Below, piece after piece: positions 10,060 through 19,671 of a stretch of 27,627 bases of DNA. The stretch is from Ettlia oleoabundans (Eukaryota > Chlorophyta > Chlorophyceae > Chlamydomonadales), in contig JAAMXP010005785.1 of the NCBI GenBank assembly GCA_019693395.1, positions 1 through 27,627 on the forward strand, in the 5' to 3' direction. Under the pieces are notes generated by a model that made no database searches, was not told the DNA's origin, and saw only the letters and a program-made list of their open reading frames with translations. Numbering within the stretch: the first letter of the stretch is position 1; every line of letters begins with the position of its first letter. The position numbers and the translations under genes were made by a program.

Positions 10060-10616
10060 GGGCTTGCTTGATTGTCGGAACTCGCAGGCTGGGGCCCGGG
10101 CGTGAGTGGGGGGTTTAGCAGAGAGACATGCAGGTGGCACCGCGTACAGGGGTTCAGCGCCCCCGCACCCCGTCTGTCTGGCTTTCGAGCATCAAGTGGC
10201 GCTGGGAGAGGGGTGGTACCACCCATGCACCCCTGAGACCCAGGACCCCTCGTGGGTCCAAGTTTGATTGGGAATGCTGTGAGGTTCGCTCACCGACCAT
10301 CCTACTTTGCCGCCTCGCTGAGCTCGCTCACGTCTCACAGGTGAAATATGCAATAGGCCTCGGGGAAGAACGCGCCCAGCGCGTTGAAAGCGGGGGTTTA
10401 CCTGCGCGGTTTCAGCGCCCTGAGTCCCTTGCCAATCCTTGAATCGCCTTTTCATTGGCCGGGCGGGGCCGGGGAGCGGTTTGCTGAGCGAGTGCTTCAA
10501 ACCCGTGTTTGGCGCCAACCCAGCCTGGCTGGCTTTTGGGTCTGCATTTCTTCTTCTCCCTCTCATACATAGGCTTGCCGTCCGCCATTCCCCGCAGACC
10601 CACAGCACCGCCCACA
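10060..10616. promoter_or_regulatory. divergent promoter between DUF760 and the TM-protein gene
   Basis: This 557-bp interval separates the start codons of the minus-strand DUF760 gene (10059) and the plus-strand gene (10617). It holds ATTGG (inverted CCAAT) at 10267-10271 and 10454-10458. Next to the second is a GC-box-like GGGCGGGGC at about 10461. A small inverted repeat, GGACCC and GGGTCC around a 5-nt loop, lies near 10243-10259. No TATA box is obvious. Regulatory roles are inferred. Confidence 0.4.
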
Positions 10617-12099
10617 ATGGCTTCCCAGCAAACCATCCCTGCTCTCGATATGAGCGCCGTCCAGGAGGAGCAGCAGGAGCTCACTCGCAAAAAGAGCTTC
10701 ACCAGGAAGATGTCCAGTAAAATCAAGGTGCACGGGGAAAGCGTCAGGGCCAAGCAGCAACAGGGCGCTGGCGCAACGCCTGCCGTCGCAGTGGGCGCCG
10801 GCCGGCCAATATTAACCGTGCAAGAACGCTGGATTGTTCTCCCGGTGTTCCGGTGCAACACATTTAGAGGCACCGCAGCCTGTTCACTCCATTCCTGCCG
10901 CTTCCATTGTGCGTGACAAACACACATCCATGGACGTCGGCATGGACCACCCGTCGGCATTCAACATCTTTTTTATCAGCCCATCTCCGCGCGTGCAGAA
11001 CCTGGTGACTCCTCGTGGCAACAAGAGCTCCCCCACTGGCTCCAGCACCAACTCCTTTTCCAAGTCCTCCTCCACTGCCAGCCTGATCCGCGTGCCCAGC
11101 ATCCCGGCAGCGCCAACAAAGCCCGCCGAGACGCCGGCTGCGCCCGCTGCACCAGCCCCTGCAGCAATTCCTGCAAAGGTGGCGGCAGCCATCCCTGCTG
11201 AGGTGCCCTCAACCATCCCATCGGTGCCAGCAACGGCCCCTCCTATGCCTGTGGCAGCGGCAGTTGAGGATTCCAAGCCCATGGAGCCCTCTGCCGCCTC
11301 CAAGATGATTGAGGTGAGTGGCAACAGCAGCGGCGGCAGTGGCATCAATAGCGATTCAGGAGCTTCTGGTGTGTTGATGCAGAATTCGCCCATACCCATC
11401 TACAAATCAGCATTGCCCAGTGAGGTAGCAAGATGCAGGAACGATTTAAAAGTTAACAACTTGCTTGGACAGGCAGCCTTAGTCCTCAGTTCATCCTTTG
11501 ATTTGCTGCAGGACGTGCTTCAGGCTGAGGAGCTTCAGCAGGCGCCTGTGGAGCCCGCCACCCCTGTTGTGGATGTGGAGGAGCAGGTGGCCGCAGCCCG
11601 GGCGGCTGCAGCTGCTGCCTCTGAGCCCTCTGTGCCAACAGTGGCCGAGGCGATGGATGAGAAGATAGCCGCCAAGGTGGAGGACATCAAGGCCAAGGCG
11701 GCCGCTGTCAAGGTGAGGCTGTCAGTTACACCCGTGAAGCAGTAGTACTTATTGCCAAGCCTGCCTCTGTTTGCGCCCAGCTCTGTGTCTGGCTGGGGAC
11801 GTGTGATGCATGGTATGTAACAGGAAGTGGCTGCAAATTGGCACTCGGGGTGTTGTGCGCATTTTTGCCATGGCCAGACTACATCAAACACTGCCCGACT
11901 TATCCCCTGGTTCCTCATGCAGGCTGATGCGCCCCAGGGCAACGGCCTGGTGCGCAGCCTGGTGACAGTTGCCTGTGTGGCTGCGGCCGCTGGTGCCGCC
12001 ATCGTGCTCAGCGGTGGCAGCGCCGCCAAGCGTGCTTCCAAGCCTGCGCCTGTCAAGGAGCCTGCCACCAAGCCGGCTATCATGGGCTGGCGCAAGTGA
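10617..12099 (+). CDS. Ala/Pro-rich protein with a C-terminal membrane segment
   Basis: Best model is 10617-10727, 10999-11313, 11512-11712 and 11923-12099, giving 267 residues. The first acceptor is uncertain, since 10981 also has a good pyrimidine tract. The N terminus carries a basic segment (TRKKSFTRKMSSKIK). The middle is low-complexity Ala/Pro/Ser, likely disordered, with Glu/Ala-rich helical stretches (EEQVAAARAAAAAA; EKIAAKVEDIKAKAAAVK). Near the end, VRSLVTVACVAAAAGAAIVL (about residues 219-238) is a single hydrophobic span followed by a basic 29-residue tail ending MGWRK. That layout suggests a tail-anchored or single-pass protein, perhaps on a plastid or mitochondrial membrane, exposing the long N-terminal part. 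I do not recognise the family. The second intron is in frame and without stops, so retention would give a longer protein. Confidence 0.7.
11314..11511 (+). other. in-frame 198-nt intron (possible retained intron)
   Basis: The intron has a strong donor (GAG/GTGAGT) and a strong acceptor (TTTGCTGCAG). It is 198 nt, a multiple of three, and contains no stop in the reading frame. Retention would add 66 residues, beginning with a Gly/Ser-rich stretch (VSGNSSGGSGINSDSGASG), without disturbing the downstream frame. This is the hallmark of an exitron-like intron, but chance openness in Gly/Ser-coding sequence cannot be excluded. Confidence 0.5.
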
Positions 12100-12990
12100 G
12101 AGGCTGGATGGCCCGTGGCCCCTCTGCCTCACCTCAGCACTGCCCAACTGGCGTGGCCTCCGCTGGCTGCCCATGGGGCATGGGCAGAGGCACAGCGCCG
12201 CAACCAACACCTGTGCTACGAAGCATGCAGGTGCAAACGTTACTATGCATCACGCCTCGTCATGTGTGGCTTTGTTGGCAAAAACCTGGCACAAACAGAG
12301 GCCCTGAAACTCAACTGCCGCATTGCCGGCATGGAATTGTTCTGCCCCTGCCGATTAGACTCCTAGGTTGTTGCTTTGCTGTTCCCTTCAACAACCCCAC
12401 TCATTTGCCGCCCCGCGCTGCAGCTTTGCTTTTTTGTGTCCCAGCGCACTCGCGTGCAATGAACGAATCTCTGCTTTCTTTTTCTCCCTGGTTTTTGCTC
12501 CTTTACCTTCCGTTATTCGCCCCCACTTGTATTATTCTTCATCCTCACTGCTGCGCTTTGCAGCGACAGCGCTGTCTGTCCGCTGCTTGGCTCTCGAATG
12601 ATCTCCGTTGATCTCTATAACCTCTCTCTTTTTCAGGCCCTGGTTGTTAGTGTTTTCTCTGCTGTGCCAGTGCTCCCGCCAACCCTCAGCCTGCTGGCCT
12701 GCCTCTGCCCTTTCCACGCGCTGGCGCCTCGTTGAGTTGAGTACCCCTGCATGTTGACCTGGCTCCACCATCCCATACCCATTCCTGGTGCTGTGACGTG
12801 TGAGACGAACCCGCAACCTTGTGAATGATTGGAGTGAATAGCGCCTTGAGTATGGATTGCCTAACCTTTAGAGGCAGATTGTCCAACATCGGCATGGGGG
12901 TCAGCCCAAGCAAGGGATAAGTCTGGTAGTCGTGTTAGACGTCAGTCAAGTGGACATGTGTTTATGGCTGCGAGCATTTGCCAGATAAAC
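12100..12990. other. convergent 3' spacer
   Basis: This 891-bp interval lies between the plus-strand stop at 12099 and the CEP120 stop at 12991. It is pyrimidine-rich on the plus strand between about 12360 and 12660. The short open frames are not supported by splice signals or recognisable protein. It probably holds both 3' UTRs. Confidence 0.5.
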
Positions 12991-15759
12991 TCAGACGGGC
13001 CGCGCCAGCGCCGCACACTCCCGTATTCTGCCATCCAGCTGCCTGATGAGAGTATCATCGGGGCTGTAGGCGCCGCTGTTCAGCAGGAGCTCACGTTCAC
13101 GTAACAGCCGCTGAACCGCCTCACACAGTTCTCCTTGGAGCACCACCCCACCGCCTTTGCCATTCTCCTTGCCGCCGCCGCTGCTGGTTGCCGCACTGAC
13201 TGCTGCGCCAGGGCTGCCTGCTACTGCAGCGGTGCTGCCGCTGCTGACCTGCAGGCTGTGCAGCCGCTGCTTAAGGGCGCTCATCTCAGCAGCATCCCGT
13301 GCGGCTGCCAGCGCTGCTTCCTCTGCCTGGAGCTTGGCCATCTCAGCACCCAGCTGCGCCCGCTTCACACCCACCAGCTCGGCCACCTGCTGCTGCAGCA
13401 GTGCCACCTCCCGCGCTAGGCGCACAACCTGCAGGCATGAAGGGCAGACGACATCCACGACAAGGTTGTAGTTACATCCCAGGCTTGAGACACTACCATC
13501 GCACATGTGTGCATGCAAAACGACTGGTGACCACGCATGCTTAAGTTGCCAGACATAAGAGTACGCCCGTTTGACAGGCCTTTGAAACAATCGTCTGCGT
13601 GGCTCCTGCACTTCAGGGAAGCGCAGCCTGCAGAGTTGGCCTTGCTACGATACGAGTTAAGCAGTTCCGCACCTGCTCCTTGTACTTGCGCTTTGCCTCT
13701 GCAGCCTTAGCCAGTCGCTGCTCTGCATGGGCCAGGTCCTGCCGAGCTGCGGCCAGCTCACTTTCTAACTGCCCCGCCTCGCTGGCACCGTGCTGCTCCC
13801 GCTGCTGAACCAGGGCCTTGTCGGCGGCGGCCGCCCTCGCCTCCGCCGCCGCAGCGCGCTGCTCTGCCGCCCCACGCTGCTGCTGCAGCTGCTCACGGCG
13901 CTGCTGCTCCAACTCGAGCTGGTGGTGGCACTCGGCTTGCAGCCGACGCACCGCAGCCTCTGCCTCTGCCACACGCCCGGCATGCTCCCGCTCAAGCTCC
14001 CGCCGCCGACGAGCCACCGCCTCCTCTGCAGCAACCAGCTTCTGCTCCCGAGCCTCAGCGGATGCCAGCACCTGCCGTGCTTTGGCTTCGAGTGCGGCAT
14101 ACTCGCTACGGAGGGCAGTTGCCTCCGCATCCCGCTCGTGCTCCCGCCGCCGCCACGTCTCCTCCAATGCTGCCTGCACCCGCAGCAACATTCAAGCAGC
14201 AGATGCAGAGGGCACGTAATTCAGAAGTCATTGGCTCATTTAAACAGCTAAATGCGGCCGATTGGTCGACACCAAACAGCCAAGACGAAAACAACAGGTG
14301 CAGGCTGCAAAACGGAGACAAATCAACCAGGCAGCCAGCCTCGCAAACAAATAATATCCGCTGCTGGATTACAACGGCATGCTCGCAGCATTCACACCCA
14401 CCATGCGTCGTGCCTCCCGCTCTTTCAACTCCTGAATCCACTTGGCCTGCTGCTCACGCTTCCACAGTTCCACCTCCCAGGCAGCCTCCAGCTCAGCACC
14501 GCCAGACAGCTCAACAGCAGCACCGTGAGCTGCCAGCGCTGGTGCAGCTGCCACTGAGGACATAGCAGGTGGGTGCGCTCCAGCCTGGGGTGGGTCTGCC
14601 GCCCGCCGCTGCTCCAGCTGCTGCGCCGATTGCGAAGATGCTGCTGCTGCTGCTCCTGGGGCTTCTCCTGTTGCATGCTGATCTACAGATAGAGGAGAGC
14701 TGCTGCTGTTGGCATTGTTACTGACACTGCTGCTGGATCTGGCTCCCTCTGCGGTCGCTGATGCCGGCTGCACCATAGTTGCTGGCTGTTCAAGCAGCGA
14801 GCCCGGCGCTGCTGACGGTGCCTCCACTGCAGGCCCAACTTCTTCCAGTGACATGACCAGGTGCACGGTGCCCACCTGCACCCGTTCATGCTGAGCTGGG
14901 TCTGCTGCGCTGGGCACCAGAGCAAACACGCCTGCCCGCCCATCCACCCAGCTCTCCTGAAGCAGCGGCGCCAGCGGCACATGAGCCCTACCCAGCAACA
15001 GGTCGTCAGCTAGTCGTTCCTTGTGATACACATCGACAGTCATCACCAGGCCCCTGCACACAGCACCAGCCAAAAGTAGGACCGGCAGATGGAGAGGTTG
15101 CAGTGGTTGTGCAAGTGCTACTGTCGTGATTTCTTTGGACCGCCATTAACTGCTGCAACTGCAGCAACAGTAGTGGCAGTTTCTCATGAACCCTTCGGAT
15201 CCTACCTTGCCAGCAGTGTAGCCATGCTCATGAGGCCGGCAGTGAACTCGCAAGCGGCCTGGCCGCCTGACAGCGCCGCCTCGCTGCCGCGTGCCACAGG
15301 TATCGCCTGAGTGCGCAGGGGCGCCAGCCTTGGTGGCAGCCGCCCTATGCTTTGCTGGATCATACCTACGAACAATGCACATTATCAACGAAGTTTTACA
15401 TTGTTCTTGCAGTAAATCTGTTGCGTGTGCTGGCAAAGCAACAAATTCATGAATGCTTGGAGCCTCGAGCTCTGCTGGGCCCGCTCCGCCACACCCCGCC
15501 AATGGCTGCAAGCTTTTGTATCCTGCTGCACACAACACCGACACCCACCTGCTAGCCCTTGCGGCAACTCCAGCTCCAGCACAACCGTGGCCAGGTTCAG
15601 CGGCAGGCGGGGCCCCGCCTGAAAGTGCTGCAGGTCGACGCTAAAAGTAAAGCGCCGCAAGGAGCCCTCAGCAAGCAGGCCCTGGCTCAAGCTGCCTGCC
15701 TGAGCCATCATCTGCGCCTCTGTCTCGGCAGGGCACGCTACAGTGGAGGCGGCAGTCAT
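12991..15759 (-). CDS. CEP120: CEP120 homologue (basal body/centriole protein), short form
   Basis: Minus-strand exons 15549-15759, 15206-15365, 14402-15053, 13673-14173 and 12991-13428 give 653 residues with all phases consistent. The first quarter matches the CEP120 C2-type domain (DUF3668): RRFTFSVDLQHFQ, then VYHKERLADDLLLGRAHVPL (animal CEP120 has a similar hydrophobic-H-K-D/E run before DLLLG), ending LVMSLEE. After an Ala/Ser/Gln linker come about 270 residues of Arg/Glu/Ala coiled coil, opening EVELWKREQQAKWIQEL. The C terminus carries the family signature LLRERELLLNSGAYSPDD and IRQLDGRIRE. CEP120 supports centriole and basal-body assembly and maturation; the Chlamydomonas counterpart is, as I recall, Uni2. 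Animal CEP120 has further N-terminal C2 domains that I cannot find here. The ATG at 15759 is the first in-frame ATG, but an undetected upstream exon is possible. The start is divergent to the ankyrin-TPR gene. Confidence 0.88.
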
Positions 15760-16148
15760 GGGGGGGCAAGCCGCGGAGGTGACCACCAAGTGCCGCCGCC
15801 ACTCCCGCTGGGGATGGCACGGTGCCGTTGCTCGGGTTTCCGTTCGTTAGGTAAGCATTGCCATGTACGTCGGACTGAGCTCGTACATGCAACGAGCGCT
15901 GCGCACACTGTTGGGTTCAAAGTTCGCCAACTCTCGTGCGAGCGATTCGTGAGGCCGACACACGCATTGCAGGACGCTTTGAACCCTGGACAATTGAATG
16001 CACACTCCCTTTCAATTTAGTTCCTGGTCAGCGTTTACACCTTGTGCCAGCTCAGACGCTTGTCGGCTTGACAAAGGCGTTGAAGGATTCATGCTCAATT
16101 GTGGGCCATTCAAAACAGGCAGCAGCACGACGCGGTTGCCAACAGGCA
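15760..16148. promoter_or_regulatory. divergent promoter, CEP120 / ankyrin-TPR
   Basis: This 389-bp interval separates the CEP120 start proposed at 15759 and the ankyrin-TPR start at 16149. I looked on the minus strand for an extra N-terminal C2 domain of CEP120 and saw none. Nor is there a clear TATA box. It should contain both 5' UTRs and a shared promoter. Confidence 0.45.
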
Positions 16149-18675
16149 ATGGCGATCACAGATGAGCAGAAGAACAGGCTATTTAAGGCTGCCGAAGTGG
16201 GGGAAGTGGAAGAATATCGGGCAGCTGCCACTGCGGTTGACGAGGACATCAGGCAGCTGCATGCGGACAATGGCGCGAATTGCCTGCACATAGCCGCCTA
16301 CGCGGGGCAGACAGACCTGTGCGGCTATCTGTTGGACGATTTGAAATTCGATATAAATTCCCGGGATGGTGAGTGCATACGGGACAGTGCCTGTGCTGCA
16401 TGACGCAGATGGGAGCGAATTGGCGGCAACAATGCCGCCGGCCCCTACCCAAGCTCCACAAATGTTAGCCAACTCCTGCAACACACCCATGTACAGGCAC
16501 GGGTAGCACGCCTTTGGTTTTGGCAATCAATAATGAGCACTACGAGACAGCAGAGCTGCTGCTTTCCCATGGGCCAGATGTCAACCTGCGGGGGACTGCA
16601 GAGGCGGCAGCGGCGCCGCTGCACCTTGCAGTAGCAGCAGGGCAGCTGGGGCTGGCTCAGAAGCTGATCGCTGCAGGCGCAAATGTCAATGCGCAAAGCG
16701 GCAGCGGCAGCCCGCTGATGCTGGCAGCGGCGCGCTCAAACGCAGCCATGATTGAGCTGCTGCTGGGGGCGGGGGCAGATGCAAATGAGGCATCCAGCAA
16801 GGGCCTGTCGCCTCTCTTCATGGCGATTGCGCTGGGGAGCAATCTGGAGTGTGTGGAGTTGCTGGTGAAGGCTGGTGCGGATGTGAATGCTCGGGCGCTG
16901 GGTGCCTTCACGCCGTTGCATGTCGCGGCAGAGGGCGGGAAGGCGGAGGTGGCGGAAGTGCTGCTGAAGGTGGGTTGGAGGTGCAAAAGCGGGGGCGTGC
17001 CGTTACTAACGCGTGAGCAACTGTGTGTTTGGGAGGCATAAGGCTGCTCGTTCCATGCACTGTTGTACTTCAACCTAGCTTGCACAGGTTATGCTTCCAG
17101 CACAGGTTATGCTTGCTTGGGTGACATCCGGGTGAGCTTGTTTTGTCGGGTGAGCCATTGTGCCCCTCCTGCATCGCAGCTGACTATTCTCGTTGCCACT
17201 TTTTTGTATCCGCTCTTGTGGTGGTGCAGGCGGGTGCAGACCCTGAGGCTAGGGATGAACACGGACACTCGCCAGCACGCGTGGCAGGCATGCGGGGCCA
17301 CCGGCGGCTGGTAGAGCTGCTGCTGCCACGCGGCAGCAGCGGCAGTGGAGGCGATGCGGCGCTGCCTAGCAACCTTGACGCCTTCATGAAGAGCAGCATG
17401 GATGACTTGAAAGCAAGAGAGGAAAAGGCGGTGAGTTGAAAGGCTGCTTCGGTTTTGCTGCGAGGTGGGTGTCTGATCCCTCCGGGCAGCCACCCGTAGT
17501 GGACAGCGGCGGCATCATCTCGGACCCCCAGCAACGGCCCCCGACAGGGAGGTTGCAGAGGACATTGCTGGCCATGCGCACACTCTCTGCCGCTACCTCC
17601 CTACCTGGCACCTTGGCTGGATTCATTTACGCCTCCTCTGTCGCAGGAAGCCAGCACTGCTGCAGCAGGTGATGCTTCGGGTGCCTCTGTGGTTCGAATC
17701 CCTGAGCCAGAGGTGCCCGATGAGGCTCTGGCAGACACATTTAAGAGGAAAGGCAACGAATTCTTTGTGTCTGGGGACTATGAGGGCGCGGCAAAGCTCT
17801 ACGACATATCTCTCAGCCATTGGACCAAGTGAGGCAGAGGCCGAGCGGTTGCCCATGGTGTATGGCTTTGAGTGGGCTTGGTTGGCTGGCTGGCAGCTGA
17901 ATGTGGTTTGACTGAACTCGTTTTCGTTGCAAAAGTACCCAACTGCCTGATATTGCACGGACAGTTTGTCAGGAATAGCGGCTTGCTGCGGTTGGTCAGC
18001 TGTAAGCGGGAGCGATAGCGCGGACTGATGCCCACCTGCTGGACCCGCCGCGACGAAAATTGATTTTTGTCGCTGCAACTCGTCGCTGCAGGAATCCCAT
18101 CGTCTGGTGCAATCGTGCGGCGTGTTATTTGCGGCTGAAGAAAATCGAGAAGGCACTGCAGGATGCGCAGATAGCCAGAAGCCTGGACCCGAAATATGTG
18201 AAGGTGGGTCCCACTGCCGTGCTGTGCTGTTTGGGATTCGGGCACCCCTATGCTGTGCTAGGCTTCTACGCTCTGCTGTGCTGTGCTGCGTGAGTTGCAC
18301 TTTTGTGCCTTGAGGGTTCAGTATTGGGCTGACACTTTCTGTGAGTATGTGCTGCTCTGCTGTCTTAGGAGACCTGGGTTTCAACACCTCCCCTCTTTTC
18401 GGCAGGCTTGGTACCGAGAGGGCCGTGCGGCAGAGGGGCTAAAGCGATATGAAGACGCGGCAACCGCCTTCTACCAGGCGGCGCAGCTGCAGCCCGACAA
18501 CGAGGAGTTCATCAGGTTGACCAAGGAGGCTATCGTGGAGGGGAGGAAAGCACACCAGGCGCAGCAGGCACAGCAGGCACAGCAGCAAGCAGCGCAGCAG
18601 CCAGAGACACCAGCAGCAGCAGCGGTGGCAGCAGCACAGCCCACGCCCCAGCCTAAGCAGGAGCAGTTGCCTTGA
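16149..18675 (+). CDS. ankyrin-repeat/TPR protein, predicted Hsp70/Hsp90 co-chaperone
   Basis: Exons 16149-16368, 16497-16969, 17230-17430, 17647-17828, 18092-18203 and 18406-18675 give 485 residues, all phases consistent. Residues 1 to about 280 form seven or so ankyrin repeats, for example ANCLHIAAYAGQTDLCGYLL, STPLVLAINNEHYETAELLL and FTPLHVAAEGGKAEVAEVLL. About 326-435 form three TPR motifs, starting DTFKRKGNEFFVSGDYEGAA. The tail is Gln/Ala-rich. The five residues that bind the C-terminal EEVD of Hsp70/Hsp90 are all present at K331, N335, N366, K396 and R400. Their spacing (4, 31, 30, 4) is identical to Hop TPR1. Land plants have similar ankyrin-TPR proteins such as Arabidopsis TPR10. 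The likely role is a cytosolic adaptor linking chaperones to clients bound by the ankyrin region. Chaperone binding is inferred. Confidence 0.93.
17082..17117. repeat. 18-bp tandem duplication in an intron
   Basis: Two adjacent copies of an 18-bp unit starting GCACAGGTTATGCTT lie in the ankyrin-TPR intron 16970-17229. They differ at the last bases. No function is evident. Confidence 0.85.
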
Positions 18676-19671
18676 TTTGGTTGTTCCCTTGCAAACTGCT
18701 GTACTGCTTGTGTACTACTGACTGATTTTACAGGGCCCTTGCAAATTGCAAGGGTAGCTCTTGGACCAAACTGTTGTGGCCAGGCCGCTTCATGGTACAA
18801 GCACATGCCGCCGCATGGTGCACATTGATCACAAGGCATAAAAAAAAGAGGAGCAGGATGGGGATAGCAGTTGCAGAAGACCCACACAAGCAACACGCAG
18901 GAGACAAGGGACAGTTGACAGGGGACGGCACAGAACACAAGTAAACATGAACTGGGGGACAAGCACAGCACAAAGACCAACAGGCAATGGGATCAATCAG
19001 CATGAAACCCAGGACAAGTGGTAGTGCAGCACGAAGGACACGCTGCCCACTTGAAGGGAAAGCACGGTGGTAGAGCCAGCGGATGAAATGGCCCTGGAAC
19101 ACACATCACAAAGGTGCACGGCAAGCACTTTTTGAAGGTTAACAGCAGAGTGGTTGCGTAATATCAGCTGAACAAGCATGTGCAGATGAATGCGTCCAGT
19201 CGCATGGGCATAGCAGGCATGAAATGAAAAGAGGCGGGAAAAATGAAATCGACTTGGCACAAGATGTGGGCTGTCGCAGAATCCTGACGCTCCTTGATGA
19301 ATGTTGGACGCGCCAAAATGCTCCGGGGTGTAGGAAAAAATGCGCCAACCACCAAGGACATGGCCCACCGTGGTTGGCAGTGAGGGTGCCGAGTTGAAAA
19401 TTCACCAATATACAGGTGCAATGCAACACTACTCTTCCCCCCAAAAAGCCATCGGGTGGGGCGGACTATTTGGCTAAGGCTGGTTTTGCATGTGGAGAAG
19501 GCCAACCAAGCGGCACCACCAACAGAAACGACAGCAACGCCGCTGTGTGCCGGTAGCTGTGGCAGGCCTGGCCTCCTTCCAAGCCAAGGAAGGAGGTTTC
19601 AACACGTAATCTAGCCTCTTAATTGATATGACCAGCCGGCTAGCAGGATTCTTTTCTGGTGAGTTTGTTCT
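18676..19671. other. convergent 3' spacer, no gene seen
   Basis: This 996-bp interval lies between the ankyrin-TPR stop (18675) and the PDK1 stop (19672). A purine-rich run including GGCATAAAAAAAAGAGGAG occurs near 18835-18855. The ORFs here are short and without recognisable protein. Both 3' UTRs are expected in it. Confidence 0.5.

Noticed and set aside
13790..14219. Plus-strand open frames rich in Leu, Ser, Arg and Cys opposite the CEP120 coiled coil
   Set aside because: They are antisense shadows of the Ala/Glu/Arg coiled-coil exon 13673-14173, whose minus-strand reading has spliced neighbours and clear similarity to CEP120.
17685..17705. tRNA-like T-arm sequence (GGTTCGAATCC)
   Set aside because: The flanking bases do not form the 5-bp T-stem, no D or anticodon arm is present, and the bases are coding sequence of the ankyrin-TPR gene (VVRIPEP).
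18205..18300. GTGCT-rich stretch as a tandem repeat element
   Set aside because: The pentamer recurs several times but is interrupted and irregular, lies in an intron, and shows no clear unit boundaries.
18541..18660. CAG-rich tract as a possible microsatellite
   Set aside because: It is an imperfect CAG-rich coding sequence for the Gln/Ala tail of the ankyrin-TPR protein, in frame up to the stop, so I treated it as part of the exon.
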